DNA of 64,000 nt, taken from positions 930,001 through 994,000 of the forward strand of contig NZ_AP018052.1 of the NCBI RefSeq assembly GCF_002356355.1, in the 5' to 3' direction. A program made the position numbers and the translations under genes. A model generated the notes under the pieces. It had not been told where the DNA came from. It was given only the letters and a program-made list of their open reading frames with translations, and searched no databases. Shown piece after piece: positions 19,714 through 29,279 of this stretch. Origin of the DNA: Thiohalobacter thiocyanaticus. Its GTDB lineage: Bacteria; Pseudomonadota; Gammaproteobacteria; Thiohalobacterales; Thiohalobacteraceae. Each line of letters begins with the position of its first letter. Position 1 is the stretch's first letter.

Positions 19714-20649
19714 ATGCAAGTCCTGCTCGCCAACCCCAGAGGCTTCTGCGCCGGCGTCGACCGCGCCATCGAGATCGTTGACCGCGCGCTGGAACTGTTC
19801 GGCGCGCCCATCTATGTGCGTCACGAAGTGGTGCACAACCGTTACGTGGTCGAGGACCTGCGTGCGCGTGGCGCCGTGTTCGTGGAGGAACTGGACGAGG
19901 TGCCTGACGGTGCCACGGTCATCTTCAGCGCCCATGGCGTGTCCCAGGCCGTGCGCCAGGAGGCCGGACGCCGCGGTCTGCGGGTGTTCGATGCCACCTG
20001 TCCGCTGGTGACCAAGGTGCACCTGGAGGTCGCGCGCCACGCCAAGGCCGGCGATGACTGCGTGCTGATCGGCCATGCCGGCCACCCGGAAGTGGAAGGC
20101 ACCCTGGGCCAGTACGACCGCAGCCAGGGCGGCGAGATGTATCTGGTCGAGGATGTACGGCAGGCCGAGGCACTGGCGCCGAGGCATCCGGACAAACTGG
20201 CCTACGTCACCCAGACCACCCTGTCGGTGGACGATACCCGCCGTATCGTCGAGGTACTCCAGCGGCGTTTCCCTGCCATCCAGGGGCCGCGCAAGGACGA
20301 TATCTGCTACGCCACCCAGAACCGTCAGGACGCGGTGCGCGAACTGGCCCGGCAGAGCGATCTCATCCTGGTGGTGGGGTCGAAGAACAGTTCCAACTCC
20401 AACCGTCTGCGGGAATTGGCCGAGCACTGCGGCGTGCCGGCCTGGCTGATCGACGAGCCCGCCCAGATCGAGCCGGCCTGGCTCGAGGGAAAGGCAACCA
20501 TCGGCGTCACCGCCGGGGCCTCGGCCCCCGAGATCCTGGTCCGGCGGGTGACCGATTACCTGGCCGAACTGGGTTATGCCAGCCCCCGGGAGGCCGAGGG
20601 CATCGAGGAAGAGGTGGTGTTTTCGCTGCCGCGGGCCCTGCAGTCCTAG
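19714..20649 (+). CDS. ispH: 4-hydroxy-3-methylbut-2-enyl diphosphate reductase
   Basis: A 311-residue IspH/LytB, the last MEP-pathway enzyme, which reduces HMBPP to IPP and DMAPP through a [4Fe-4S] cluster. The three ligand cysteines are Cys12 (NPRGFCAGV), Cys96 ([11 protein letters not shown]) and Cys198 ([11 protein letters not shown]). The catalytic Glu region [12 protein letters not shown] and the SSNSNRL substrate loop are intact. It lies downstream of slpA as in many gammaproteobacteria, but a palindromic repeat now separates them. Confidence 0.98.
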   Translation: MQVLLANPRGFCAGVDRAIEIVDRALELFGAPIYVRHEVVHNRYVVEDLRARGAVFVEELDEVPDGATVIFSAHGVSQAVRQEAGRRGLRVFDATCPLVTKVHLEVARHAKAGDDCVLIGHAGHPEVEGTLGQYDRSQGGEMYLVEDVRQAEALAPRHPDKLAYVTQTTLSVDDTRRIVEVLQRRFPAIQGPRKDDICYATQNRQDAVRELARQSDLILVVGSKNSSNSNRLRELAEHCGVPAWLIDEPAQIEPAWLEGKATIGVTAGASAPEILVRRVTDYLAELGYASPREAEGIEEEVVFSLPRALQS

Positions 20650-20674
20650 ACTGACCGGGCCGCCGGAGCCTGCC

Positions 20675-21091
20675 TTACCAGCAGTCCTGCCAGGTGACGC
20701 CGGCGTCGGCATTGTCAATGCCCTTGGCGCCGGTATTGTCGTAGGTCAGATCGCCGCACTTGTCATTCGCCTGGTCGCCCTGGCCGACGGCGGTGAGATC
20801 GAAGGTTGCGGCGGCGGAGACAACGGTGACTTCGTAGTGGTCTTCAGCCGACATGATCGTGTCGCCGTTTGCAATCGGGCAGGTGGCATCATTGTAGCTG
20901 CCGTACAGGGTGTAACAGCGTTCCAGCCGCTGTGCGATGTCCATCAACTCTGCCTGACCCTCCGCCCGCTTGGTCTTGCGTACCTGTTCCTGATAGGCGG
21001 GGTAGGCGATGGCGGCCAGAATCCCGACGATGGCCACGACGATCATCAGTTCGATCAGCGTGAATCCGCTTGCGCGTGTATTTGTCTGCAT
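20675..21091 (-). CDS. pilE: Type IV pilin, PilE-like
   Basis: A 138-residue prepilin. Leader MQTNTRASG is cut before [25 protein letters not shown] by the PilD peptidase; Glu5 of the mature protein is present. A C-terminal Cys pair (CGDLTYDN... TWQDCW) would close the D-loop. ATG 21091 has AGGACAGG upstream, and an in-frame ATG at 21142 is too far out to give a normal leader. It ends the fimT-pilV-pilW-pilX-pilY1-pilY2-pilE run, so it is a minor pilin by context. Confidence 0.93.
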   Translation of the reverse strand: MQTNTRASGFTLIELMIVVAIVGILAAIAYPAYQEQVRKTKRAEGQAELMDIAQRLERCYTLYGSYNDATCPIANGDTIMSAEDHYEVTVVSAAATFDLTAVGQGDQANDKCGDLTYDNTGAKGIDNADAGVTWQDCW

Positions 21092-21138
21092 TGTGCCTGT
21101 CCTGAGCCGGCCTGACGAAAATACAGAGGGCAGTGTTT

Positions 21139-21477
21139 TCACCGTTCACCCTCAATGATGCATATCTGATCGATGACCTGTTGGTCCGGGTTGGCAGCCG
21201 GTGTGTCGCTGACGCTGAAACTGACGCGTTGGCCCCGCTGCAACTGTGGGGCTTCATCGCTGCCTGCAGTCCTCGCCCCGATCCTGCAGGGCCTGACCTG
21301 ATCGCCCATCCGGTAGTCGCGGCCGTCGATCCGTATCGTGGTCGCCAGGGGGCCGACGAATTCCACGACACCGGCCGCCTCCAGGCGCCTGGGGTTGTCT
21401 AAGGGCTGGGCCAGTGTCGGTGCAATTGAACTGCACATGAGGACAAGGCCGAGCGCGATTCTGTTTGCGGGTCGCAT
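21139..21477 (-). CDS. Small exported protein in the PilY2 position
   Basis: A 112-residue protein with a signal peptide ([24 protein letters not shown]). The rest is a small beta-rich domain ([27 protein letters not shown]) with two cysteines (RPCRIG, QICIIEG). AGGAG precedes ATG 21477. It sits between pilY1 and pilE exactly where Pseudomonas carries pilY2, a small protein of similar size, so PilY2 is the likely counterpart. I infer this from position and size rather than from clear sequence motifs. Confidence 0.75.
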   Translation of the reverse strand: MRPANRIALGLVLMCSSIAPTLAQPLDNPRRLEAAGVVEFVGPLATTIRIDGRDYRMGDQVRPCRIGARTAGSDEAPQLQRGQRVSFSVSDTPAANPDQQVIDQICIIEGER

Positions 21478-21514
21478 GCTGTTCTCCTGAGTATCGGGTA
21501 CGGTAGAGTACGGC

Positions 21515-24500
21515 TCACTTGAGTTGGCGCCAGGACTGTCGGCCCCGGACGACAGAGCCCTTCTCAGTGATGACGTCGAAACTGCCGCTTGATCCACTGG
21601 TGTATTTGTATTCCTTCTCGCCCGCGGAAATGATGGCCGGCGTGTCGATCATGTCGTCGAAGCGTGTGCCGCTCACGGGCACCTTGCTGCCGTCGGCCAG
21701 AGTGACATAGTCCTTGTCATCGACCTTGCCGTCGCCATTCATGTCGAATACCGAGTAGGCCAGACGGGCCCCGGACAGGGCGTTCATCTCCATCAGCCAG
21801 CTCGAGCCGCCGTAATCGCACACATCGGCGGAGGGGATGACGGTCGGGAAGATGATCCGGCCGTGCCGCAGCAGCGGGGCGCTGATGACGCGTTCCCCTT
21901 CGGCGCCGCTTACGGGTGACTCCAGGTCAAGATACCAGCCGTCATGGCTGTTCCAGTCCGCCGTGTTGTTGGAGATGGCGCGGACGTCACTGACGAGTCC
22001 CGCAGTTGTGGCGTCGATTTCCGCCAGGATGGTCTGTTCCAGCAGATCCCCGCGGTCGACCTGGTCGTTGTCGTTGTCCCAGATACCGTAGAAGGTCTGG
22101 ACCTGCGGGTTGAGGCCGACGACATTGTCACCGATCTCGATGTATTTGCCGGTTCCGAAATACACCATGCGGCCGCTGTCAGGGTGGTTGCCGACGGCGG
22201 GGCGGATGGTGATCGGTTGGGTGTTTCCGCTGCCATCGACTGCGACGAACAGGGGCTTGGGTGTATTGCCCTGCTTGAATGCGATCTCCCACTGGTTGGA
22301 GTTCGACCCGGTGAGATCGAATTTCCACAGGTTGCCGTGCAGGTCCCCGGCATACACGTAATCGGTGGTGCGGTTGCCGTCGACGTCGACCGGCACCGGG
22401 GTGGCCAGCCCATTGGGCGAAGCCGAGGACCCGACCTCCGTGTCGATTGCCTTGATCAGGTTGCCGGTCTCGAGGTCGACGAGGAACAGCATCGCCTTGT
22501 GGTTGTCGCTGTTGTAGCCGTTGCCGAACAACGCGGCCCAGCTGTCGTCATTCAGCCGTACGATGGTGGGCTGGCCGATGGTGTAGCCCAGGTCGGCATG
22601 GGTGTACTCCCACAGCACGTCGCCGGCGTCGAAGGTGCCGGGATAGGTGACATCAAGTGCGAAAATGCCGCGGCCCCCGGCGCCGGCCGAGCCGAGCAGC
22701 ACGGTACGCCATACGCCGTTGATGTAGGCGTCGCCGGCCCGCGCCGAGCCGTCGACGTAATATTTGTGGGCATAATCCGGCGAGGTCAGGTCGCTGAGTT
22801 CGGGGAACAGGAAGCTCGGTACGTAGGTGAATACTTCCGCGCCGCTGTCGGCATTCAGGGCATGCAGCATGCCGTCATTAGCCCCGAAGTACAGCATCCC
22901 CTGCCGGTTCTTGTAGGCGGTGTTGTCGCGGAACGTCGTGTAGTCGGTGCCCTCGGGGTCGGACAGCAGGGCGTAGCCGTAATCGGGCGTGCCCACGAAC
23001 AGGGGGTCGGAGTTGATGATGTCACCCAGCACGCTGCTGCGGTTGCGGAAGTTGCCGCCGTTTTTCAGTTCCTGCGACTGGTCACCGCGCAGGTAGGCCA
23101 GGCGGTCCTGCCCCAGGCCGTCGTCCACGCCCAGGATGTTGGTGTCCAGGTCCGTCTGCTGGCTGCTGCTGAGATTGCCCCACTCGAACGTTACCCCGTT
23201 CGAGGAGGTGCTGTTCAGGGTGAAGATGCTGCGGCTGGCTGCGGCCGGGATATTGTCGGTGGCCTTCCAGGCCTGATTGCCGACACTTCCGTCAGACTCG
23301 ATTTCGTATGCATACAGCTCGCCGGTCCAGTCGCTGCTGTCGAACCGGGCCTGGTAGATATTGGTGTCGGTATCGAGGCGGGTGGAGTTGCTGGTGATCG
23401 CCGAGGCGGAACTGGAGCGGCCCACAATGGAATTGAGCGACGCGGTGAGGGCATCGGCGAAGGTGTCGGGGTCGGCGGCACTGAAGAAATCGCCACGACT
23501 GTTCAGGGCGGCGTGCCACAGGTCGTCGATGTTGGCCCCGCTACCGGAGGTCGAGGGCTGCGGCCAGCTGGTGGTGCCGGCCTCCAGGCCCGCCAGATCC
23601 GTACTCGGATCCAGGGTGCCGTTGACGCCCAGGCCAACGGTGAAGTTCACCAGATGCTGCCAGAAGGCGGGGTCGGCGGTATTGGTCGGCACCTTGTTGG
23701 CCAGGCCGGGCCGCAGGTCGCGGTTCCAGTAGTACATGGCGACGTCAGCGAGCGTATTGGAGTGACTGTCGCTGTAGGGATGCTCGGGAGTGTACTGGTA
23801 GCTTGCGCCACCGGGGCCGGTGATGGACGGGCCGGTGCTGTTGTCCACGTTGGCGCGCGCAGCAGATGTCCTGGCCGAGCCTGCCGCCCAGTAGCCGTCC
23901 GTCATCAGGATATTGTAGCTCTGGCGGCAGGTCAGCTGGGGCGTGGAGTCATTGGTGCCTGGCGCTTCGCCCCAGGGGCCGGAATTGTCGCTGCGCATGA
24001 AGTACTGCCCCACGTCATCCAGGGCCCGCCGCAGCGGGGTGCCGGCGGTCGGGATGTCATGGCCGTAGAGGTTGTCGAAGAAATCGGCCCGGTCGCTGCC
24101 GTTGAACGGGCGTACGCCCTTGATGATGGTGCCGGGGCTGGAGACGCCGTCGACGGTCTTCGAGCCCTGGTTGATGGTGGCGAAGCCGACCCGCATGGCT
24201 TCCGACTGCTGAGAGAAGGCCCGCCCGACGCCGGCGCGCGCGGCGAGAATGCGTGAACGGTAGTAGGTGTACCAGTTGGCGAAGTTCTGGATCTCCTCGG
24301 CATAGGTACAGGTGGGCGCGGCGGCACAATCAGTCCGCTCGCTACTGCCGGTGTAGGTGGAACCGGAGCGGATTTCGACCTTGGTGTAATTGCTGGTGTT
24401 CCAGATATTGCCTGTTCCGTCATACTTGTAGTACACGGCTGGCCAGAATGACCGAGTCGACGTGCTGTAGGAACAACTCCAGCGCGAGGTGCAGCTGTCC

Positions 24501-24979
24501 CAGCCGGCATATGCTGAATTCGTACTGGTCAGATCACGGCATCCCGCACCGGTGTTCTCGGGATTGTGAGGTGCGCAGCTTGGTGTCGCATCAGGATACA
24601 GGCTGCCGTCGGCTTCCGCCCAGGGCTTGTACGTGATCTCCGGGTTGTAATAAATAGCGTTGACATCATGGGAGCGTGCCACGGCGGTGTAGCCGTAGCT
24701 GTCATCGAAGCTGACAACCCAATTGGAATAGTCGGAGCTTCCGTATATACCGCTGGCGCGCGGATAGAGATAATAAGAATAAATCAAATCGTCGGGCATC
24801 AACTCCCATTGCATCGATCCCGAATCATCCAGCGTGAACATGATGTTCGGGTCGGCATTGGTGGTCAGGAACAACGGCGCGTCGGAGAGATCGAGTGCAC
24901 CCCAGGCCGGAGCGGACAGGCCAAGCCAGGCAATTGCCATTGCGGCAACCGGTTGATGGTGACGACGATGAGTTTTCAT
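21515..24979 (-). CDS. pilY1: Type IV pilus tip adhesin/assembly protein PilY1
   Basis: A 1154-residue exported protein with signal peptide MKTHRRHHQPVAAMAIAWLG.... A von Willebrand A domain follows, with the MIDAS motif DDSGS at residues 51-55. The C-terminal half is the PilY1 beta-propeller (Neisseria PilC-like) family: GMLYFGANDGMLHALNADSG, TYVPSFLFPEL, GRGIFALDVTYPG, YVYAGDLHGNLWKFDL and YFGTGKYIE. A calcium-type loop D-M-N-G-D-G-K-V-D-D-K-D lies near the C-terminus, matching the regulatory Ca site known from P. aeruginosa PilY1. GAGGA precedes ATG 24979. It is expected at the pilus tip or outer membrane, acting in adhesion, twitching and surface sensing. Confidence 0.95.
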   Translation of the reverse strand: MKTHRRHHQPVAAMAIAWLGLSAPAWGALDLSDAPLFLTTNADPNIMFTLDDSGSMQWELMPDDLIYSYYLYPRASGIYGSSDYSNWVVSFDDSYGYTAVARSHDVNAIYYNPEITYKPWAEADGSLYPDATPSCAPHNPENTGAGCRDLTSTNSAYAGWDSCTSRWSCSYSTSTRSFWPAVYYKYDGTGNIWNTSNYTKVEIRSGSTYTGSSERTDCAAAPTCTYAEEIQNFANWYTYYRSRILAARAGVGRAFSQQSEAMRVGFATINQGSKTVDGVSSPGTIIKGVRPFNGSDRADFFDNLYGHDIPTAGTPLRRALDDVGQYFMRSDNSGPWGEAPGTNDSTPQLTCRQSYNILMTDGYWAAGSARTSAARANVDNSTGPSITGPGGASYQYTPEHPYSDSHSNTLADVAMYYWNRDLRPGLANKVPTNTADPAFWQHLVNFTVGLGVNGTLDPSTDLAGLEAGTTSWPQPSTSGSGANIDDLWHAALNSRGDFFSAADPDTFADALTASLNSIVGRSSSASAITSNSTRLDTDTNIYQARFDSSDWTGELYAYEIESDGSVGNQAWKATDNIPAAASRSIFTLNSTSSNGVTFEWGNLSSSQQTDLDTNILGVDDGLGQDRLAYLRGDQSQELKNGGNFRNRSSVLGDIINSDPLFVGTPDYGYALLSDPEGTDYTTFRDNTAYKNRQGMLYFGANDGMLHALNADSGAEVFTYVPSFLFPELSDLTSPDYAHKYYVDGSARAGDAYINGVWRTVLLGSAGAGGRGIFALDVTYPGTFDAGDVLWEYTHADLGYTIGQPTIVRLNDDSWAALFGNGYNSDNHKAMLFLVDLETGNLIKAIDTEVGSSASPNGLATPVPVDVDGNRTTDYVYAGDLHGNLWKFDLTGSNSNQWEIAFKQGNTPKPLFVAVDGSGNTQPITIRPAVGNHPDSGRMVYFGTGKYIEIGDNVVGLNPQVQTFYGIWDNDNDQVDRGDLLEQTILAEIDATTAGLVSDVRAISNNTADWNSHDGWYLDLESPVSGAEGERVISAPLLRHGRIIFPTVIPSADVCDYGGSSWLMEMNALSGARLAYSVFDMNGDGKVDDKDYVTLADGSKVPVSGTRFDDMIDTPAIISAGEKEYKYTSGSSGSFDVITEKGSVVRGRQSWRQLK

Positions 24980-25012
24980 AGGTCTGTCCTCGGTCTTCTG
25001 CTGACTGGCGAC

Positions 25013-25549
25013 TCAGCGCTTGTAGGTTGTCTGCAGCATGATCTGGGTGTCGCTGCTGGAGCCGCTGGCCCGGGAGGTGACCCGGTACATGCTCACCTCG
25101 GGCAGCGGTTCGTCGGCGGCCAGGCTGCCGCCGGCCTGCTTGACCGGCATCAGTTCCTCGAGGACATACTCGGGCGGGGTGGGAACGCCGTCCAGGCTGT
25201 CCGGGTAGGTGATCCAGACGGTACCGGGGGCCTCCCATACCTGCGGGTTGCCGATGGCGATGTCCTCGGCCTTGTAATAGCCGTCGGTGGTGCCGTCGAA
25301 GTCCGGCAGGGAAGCCGCCTCGAGCGCCACCTCGCCCTCGCGCAGGGCGGCCTCCGCGGCCTGGAAGGCGAGGTTGATGTCCCGGGTGTTGCCCGCCATG
25401 CGCTGTTCCATGATGGTGTTCTGCATGGCGGTGACGCCGATCAGCGTCATCACCAGCAGCATGATGAGGCTGACCGCGAGGATCGCCCCCTGCTGGCGGC
25501 GGCCGATGGCGGGTGTCATGCGGTGATGTCCGGTCTTGCGTGTATCCAT
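25013..25549 (-). CDS. pilX: Minor pilin PilX
   Basis: A 178-residue PilX. The N-terminus QQGAILAVSLIMLLVMTLIGVTAMQNTIMEQRMAGN is the PilX/PilW-type class III signal and hydrophobic helix, followed by NLAFQAAEAALREGE, the PilX family signature. The C-terminal globular part is short. It lies between pilW and pilY1 in the minor-pilin operon; these proteins prime pilus assembly and carry PilY1. Confidence 0.92.
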   Translation of the reverse strand: MDTRKTGHHRMTPAIGRRQQGAILAVSLIMLLVMTLIGVTAMQNTIMEQRMAGNTRDINLAFQAAEAALREGEVALEAASLPDFDGTTDGYYKAEDIAIGNPQVWEAPGTVWITYPDSLDGVPTPPEYVLEELMPVKQAGGSLAADEPLPEVSMYRVTSRASGSSSDTQIMLQTTYKR

Positions 25550-25574
25550 GGTGTTGTCCTCGCCAACTCCGCGT

Positions 25575-26684
25575 TCAGCTGGTCCTGTTTCTCAGCGCAA
25601 TGGTCTTGGTCAGTACCCGCCGCAGATAGCGGTCGCTGGCCGCAGGCGTGACGGTCGTGTTGTTGAACAGCACCGGCTGGGCGCCGTCGGTCACGTTGGG
25701 GCTGTCGCTGCGCAGCATGAGATAGAGCCGGACACTGACCACCCGCTCCCAGTCGACCACGGCGTTGGCCGTGCGGTAGACGTCGGCCACCCCGTCGATT
25801 TCGCCGATGGTGTCCTCGCCGTATTCCACCTGCATGTCCTCCACGCCCTCGATCAGTTCCAGAGTCGTGGCGGCGGTGCCCTCGGTGCGGTACAGGGAGG
25901 GGATGCCGTCGGCGTTGTTGGCGATGTAGTAGGCGTAGGTCACGATCTTGATGATCTCCGAGCCGGGGCCGAACTGCTCCTCCTCCGGTGCGCTGGCGCC
26001 TCCCCAGGAAGCGATGGCATTGCCGGGTGAGCCGGAAGAGACATGCGTGAGATTAAGTTCGTTGCCGGTGGCAGTGATCGTGGGAGTGATTTGAAAAATA
26101 CGCGACTTCTGGCAATCGGACACCATGACAATATCATTGACACACAGGCCGCTGAGCATATCCGATCCGCCGCTGCATGCGCCGCTCTGGGTGGATTTGT
26201 GTTCGACGAACACTTGCCCACCGTTGTTGTTCTGCGATACGCGGACACCGGCGTCGCTGCTGCGTCGCACAATGACCACGTCGCTGCCGGAGACCGGGGT
26301 GATGCCGGCGGCGGAAAGGTAGGTCGGGGCGCTACTGACGTCGTTGAAGCCCTCGATGCCGACAGTGAAGTTGTAGGCGAGCTGGTTCGAACTGTTCAGG
26401 GTGTTGGTGACACGATCGCTGGGCGTCGTTTCGTCGTTTGGGCGGGAGGCGCAGCCGGTATAGCCGGCCATGCGGATGTCGCGGGCCATGAACTCCGCGG
26501 CGAAGCGGCCGTTTTCCTGCAGCCGCGCCGATTCGGTCTGCATGTGATAGGTCGACTTGCTGCTGATGAAGATCTGCATGACCCCGGCGGCCAGGATCAG
26601 GCTCACGGTCAGCGCGACCATGATCTCGATCATGGTGATGCCGGCTTCACGGCCCGGTATGGAGGTGTGTCTGGCGTGCATCAT
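25575..26684 (-). CDS. pilW: Minor pilin PilW
   Basis: A 369-residue PilW. Prepilin site EAG|ITMIEIMVALTVSLILAAGVMQIFISSK, then the family block RLQENGRFAAEFMARDIRMAGYTGC and a late RLYLMLRSDSP-type strand. The start is ATG 26684 (a second ATG follows at once); it overlaps the pilV stop (ATGATG), so translation is coupled. An in-frame ATG at 26831 lies inside pilV and is rejected. Confidence 0.93.
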   Translation of the reverse strand: MMHARHTSIPGREAGITMIEIMVALTVSLILAAGVMQIFISSKSTYHMQTESARLQENGRFAAEFMARDIRMAGYTGCASRPNDETTPSDRVTNTLNSSNQLAYNFTVGIEGFNDVSSAPTYLSAAGITPVSGSDVVIVRRSSDAGVRVSQNNNGGQVFVEHKSTQSGACSGGSDMLSGLCVNDIVMVSDCQKSRIFQITPTITATGNELNLTHVSSGSPGNAIASWGGASAPEEEQFGPGSEIIKIVTYAYYIANNADGIPSLYRTEGTAATTLELIEGVEDMQVEYGEDTIGEIDGVADVYRTANAVVDWERVVSVRLYLMLRSDSPNVTDGAQPVLFNNTTVTPAASDRYLRRVLTKTIALRNRTS

Positions 26685-27130
26685 ATTTCGCTCTGAAACT
26701 GAAGTTGCTGGGTTGCCGAGCCATCCTCGGTGCGGGTGTCGTCCCACTGGACGATGACAGTGGCCATGTCGCCGTTGACGTTGACCGAACCGGTGCCGGA
26801 GGGCAGGTAGGCGGCCAGCTGGGCCCGCCACTGGGCCAGATCGGTCTCGGCGATGGTGCTTCCGCTCGGCGCGCTGGCATTGAGGGCCAGGTCGTAATCG
26901 TTGTTCTGGGCCGCGTCGCGGTTGGCGCGCATGCGGTCCAGGATGTCGTAGGCCAGGATGGTGGCCTGCGACTGGATGTGGGCGCTGTGGTTGTTCTTCA
27001 TGCCTGTCGCCTGCAGCGCGGCCAGGCCCAGCAGGCCGATGGACAGGACCAGCACCGCGATCAGCACCTCGAGCAGCGTGAAGCCGCGGGCCATGCGATG
27101 CGTCGTGTTGTGGATGCGTGCCTTGTTCAT
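26681..27130 (-). CDS. pilV: Minor pilin PilV
   Basis: A 149-residue PilV. Prepilin site ARG|FTLLEVLIAVLVLSIGLLGLAALQATGMKNN, followed by the family pattern AYDILDRMRANRDAA. The stop overlaps the pilW start and the upstream fimT ends 5 bases before it. Member of the first minor-pilin set. Confidence 0.93.
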   Translation of the reverse strand: MNKARIHNTTHRMARGFTLLEVLIAVLVLSIGLLGLAALQATGMKNNHSAHIQSQATILAYDILDRMRANRDAAQNNDYDLALNASAPSGSTIAETDLAQWRAQLAAYLPSGTGSVNVNGDMATVIVQWDDTRTEDGSATQQLQFQSEI

Positions 27131-27134
27131 GGGT

Positions 27135-27647
27135 TCAACAACTCATCTCTGTGACATCGATGCGGCCGGCGGCATTGATCTCGATCTCGCGGGCCTGGTT
27201 GCCCGAGCAGCCCACGATCTTGTGGGTCAGCTTAGTGCTGACATTGGTGATGCCCGTGCTCTGATAGCGCACGTAATCGGCGCCCCAGTCGTCGTTGGCC
27301 ACCCCCTTGAGGGCGCCCCAGACCCGTACCACGGTATTCTCGCTGGGCGAGCCGCTGGTGTTGTCGTCGGTGACCACGATCCAGCCGGTGCGCCAGTCGT
27401 TGCTGCCGGAGCAGGTCGCCTGGTCGGCGCTGGCGCAGACGGTCACCGCCGTGGCGCGCTTGATCGCCTCGCTGCGGGCCAGGTTCAGGGCCGTGACCAG
27501 TTCGTTGACCTGGGTGGCGACGCGGTTGGTGCGAATGGTCTCGGTGAAGCTGGGTACGCCCAGCGTCAGGATGATGGCCGCCAGTGCCAGGGTGATCATC
27601 AGTTCGATCAGGGTGAATCCGTGTGCGCTTTTCATGGGTCCAGTCAT
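27135..27647 (-). CDS. fimT: Minor pseudopilin FimT/FimU (GspH-like)
   Basis: A 170-residue GspH/FimT-domain prepilin. The site is [37 protein letters not shown], then ALNLARSEAIKRATAVTVC, the FimT signature. There is a cysteine pair in the middle (VCASADQATC) and another at the end. The start may be ATG 27647 or the in-frame ATG four codons later (MKSAHG); neither has a strong ribosome site. It is the first gene of the first minor-pilin operon. Confidence 0.92.
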   Translation of the reverse strand: MTGPMKSAHGFTLIELMITLALAAIILTLGVPSFTETIRTNRVATQVNELVTALNLARSEAIKRATAVTVCASADQATCSGSNDWRTGWIVVTDDNTSGSPSENTVVRVWGALKGVANDDWGADYVRYQSTGITNVSTKLTHKIVGCSGNQAREIEINAAGRIDVTEMSC

Positions 27648-27785
27648 ACCTGTCCGGCGTGCAAGTGTCAGTATTCTGGCGACGAGTGGCCGCCAATGGC
27701 CGATGAGCGGTCGGATTCAGGGTCGAATCCGGGCTGCTGCGGGCAGTGAAGGGTAGCGGCAGGGAAAAGCAGGAAGTTTAAGGAT

Positions 27786-28202
27786 TTACTTCAGACGCCA
27801 GCCGCTGCGGGCGGGCTCGTGGCCGGCGATCAGGGTCTGGATGGCCTCCCGGCGGGGGCCGGTGGCGGTCGGCCAGTGGACCCGGAGCGTCAGCCGTTTC
27901 CAGTCGCCGTTGGGCGCGGGGGTGAGTTGCCAGTCGAGGTGATAGGTGGTGAGGGTCCCGGGATGCTGGCGGCTGCCGCGGGCCGGAAGTGCCTGATATT
28001 GCTGCAGGGTGGCGAAATGGCGCAGGCGGGCGGCCTGTTCGCGCAGCAGGTTGACCGCCTCGGCCCGGTTCTTGACCTCGCGGTTGCCGCTCAGGGCGAA
28101 GGCCTGGAACTTCGCCGCCCCGGCCAGGCCGATGCCCAGGATGACCAGGGTGATCAGGGCCTCCATCAGGCTGATTCCGGACTGTTTTTTCCGTGTCCGC
28201 AT
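27786..28202 (-). CDS. Second PilV-like minor pilin
   Basis: A 138-residue prepilin: QSG|ISLMEALITLVILGIGLAGAAKFQAFAL, a PilV-type hydrophobic helix, followed by NRAEAVNLLREQAARLRHFA and a Trp-rich short globular part. It is the last gene of a second minor-pilin set on the same strand (fimT2, pilW2, pilX2, pilV2), whose gene order differs from the first set. The start ATG 28202 lies 2 bases before the end of the preceding gene. Confidence 0.85.
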   Translation of the reverse strand: MRTRKKQSGISLMEALITLVILGIGLAGAAKFQAFALSGNREVKNRAEAVNLLREQAARLRHFATLQQYQALPARGSRQHPGTLTTYHLDWQLTPAPNGDWKRLTLRVHWPTATGPRREAIQTLIAGHEPARSGWRLK

Positions 28203-28204
28203 GG

Positions 28205-29275
28205 TCAGAAGTCGCGCCAGCTGCCCGGGATGCGGGCAACCTCGTAGATGGGCAGCCGGAGTTCGGAGGGGTGGCCGCTGGCCTGCTCGATGTGCGCTAG
28301 TCGGGTGAAGCCGGACAGGCGCTTGAGATCACCGTTGACGGCCAGGCTGCCGTAGATGCGCAGGCTGTCCCAGGCCGGCGCGGCGCCGCAGTCGGCGTCG
28401 ATGTACACGAAGCCGTGGATGCGCACGCCGGTCTGGAATGCGGGACAGCCGAGACCGGCGGGAAAGACCAGGACCACGGGTTGGTCCGGTGTGCCGAGAC
28501 TGCGGTGCCAGCGACCGTGGCGCAGGTCGCCGGGCCGGGCCCACCAGTAGCGGCGCCGGGCCTCCGGCAGCCGGTTGCGGTGATCGTCGGCCAGCTGCCG
28601 GAACCGGGCGCGGCTGACCGACAGCAGGGCCGGCCACAGGTCGGGCTGGCCTGTGGCCAGGGCGGCGAGGGTGCCGCGGTGCAGATCCAGGCCGGTCGTG
28701 TGCAGGCAGGCGAGGGAGGATGCGGTCCAGGCGGCGGTGCTGGCATTGTGCCGGTCGGCATTGCGGGGATAGAGATCGGCCGGCCCGTGAGGCTGGGACA
28801 GGCAGCCGGCCAGGATCAGCGGCGGGGCCTGTTCGGCGGTTTCGGTGAGGACCGTGTAGGGCCGCACGGCCTGCTGCACGATGCCGGTGATGTCCGGGGC
28901 CAGGGTGGCCTGGGTGTCGACGTGGATGCGCAGGTATTTCGGCCGCAGCGGGTGGCGTTCGTAGCGGATGTTGAGCCCGAAGCGGTCGCCGCTGGCGGTG
29001 CGCACGGGCGGCGGCGTGGCGGCCGGCACGGCGACTTCCCGATCGGGGGCGACTGTCAGCCAGCTGAGGGGATTGCGCCGCAGTTCGGTAATGGCGAATT
29101 CCAGCCCGGCCTCGGCGGCGAACCGGACCCGGGTGAAATCGGCCTGCTTGTTCGCCAGACGCTGTTCCGTATGGGTGGTGCGGGCAATGGTCAGGCTCAG
29201 GGCGGACACCCCGGCAATCAGCATCAGCACGGTGGTCAGGGTGGCGAGGCCGGTCTGGGTGCGTCGTATCCGCAT
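28205..29275 (-). CDS. PilX-like pilus assembly protein, second set
   Basis: A 356-residue protein. The hydrophobic N-terminus TGLATLTTVLMLIAGVSALSLTIART lacks a strong type IV consensus but matches PilX N-terminal domains. It is followed by RVRFAAEAGLEFAITELRRN, the PilX-type AAEAGLE signature. It is twice the length of the first pilX, with a large C-terminal domain (two or three cysteines, SLAVNGDLKRL near the end) that I do not recognise. Encoded 4 bases after pilW2. Confidence 0.82.
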   Translation of the reverse strand: MRIRRTQTGLATLTTVLMLIAGVSALSLTIARTTHTEQRLANKQADFTRVRFAAEAGLEFAITELRRNPLSWLTVAPDREVAVPAATPPPVRTASGDRFGLNIRYERHPLRPKYLRIHVDTQATLAPDITGIVQQAVRPYTVLTETAEQAPPLILAGCLSQPHGPADLYPRNADRHNASTAAWTASSLACLHTTGLDLHRGTLAALATGQPDLWPALLSVSRARFRQLADDHRNRLPEARRRYWWARPGDLRHGRWHRSLGTPDQPVVLVFPAGLGCPAFQTGVRIHGFVYIDADCGAAPAWDSLRIYGSLAVNGDLKRLSGFTRLAHIEQASGHPSELRLPIYEVARIPGSWRDF

Positions 29276-29279
29276 GCTT

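Noticed and set aside
21944-24256. Long plus-strand frame (about 770 codons) opposite pilY1
   Set aside because: Composition is Val/Ala/Gly/Arg-rich with no domain, and it is fully antisense to a clear PilY1. A shadow frame.
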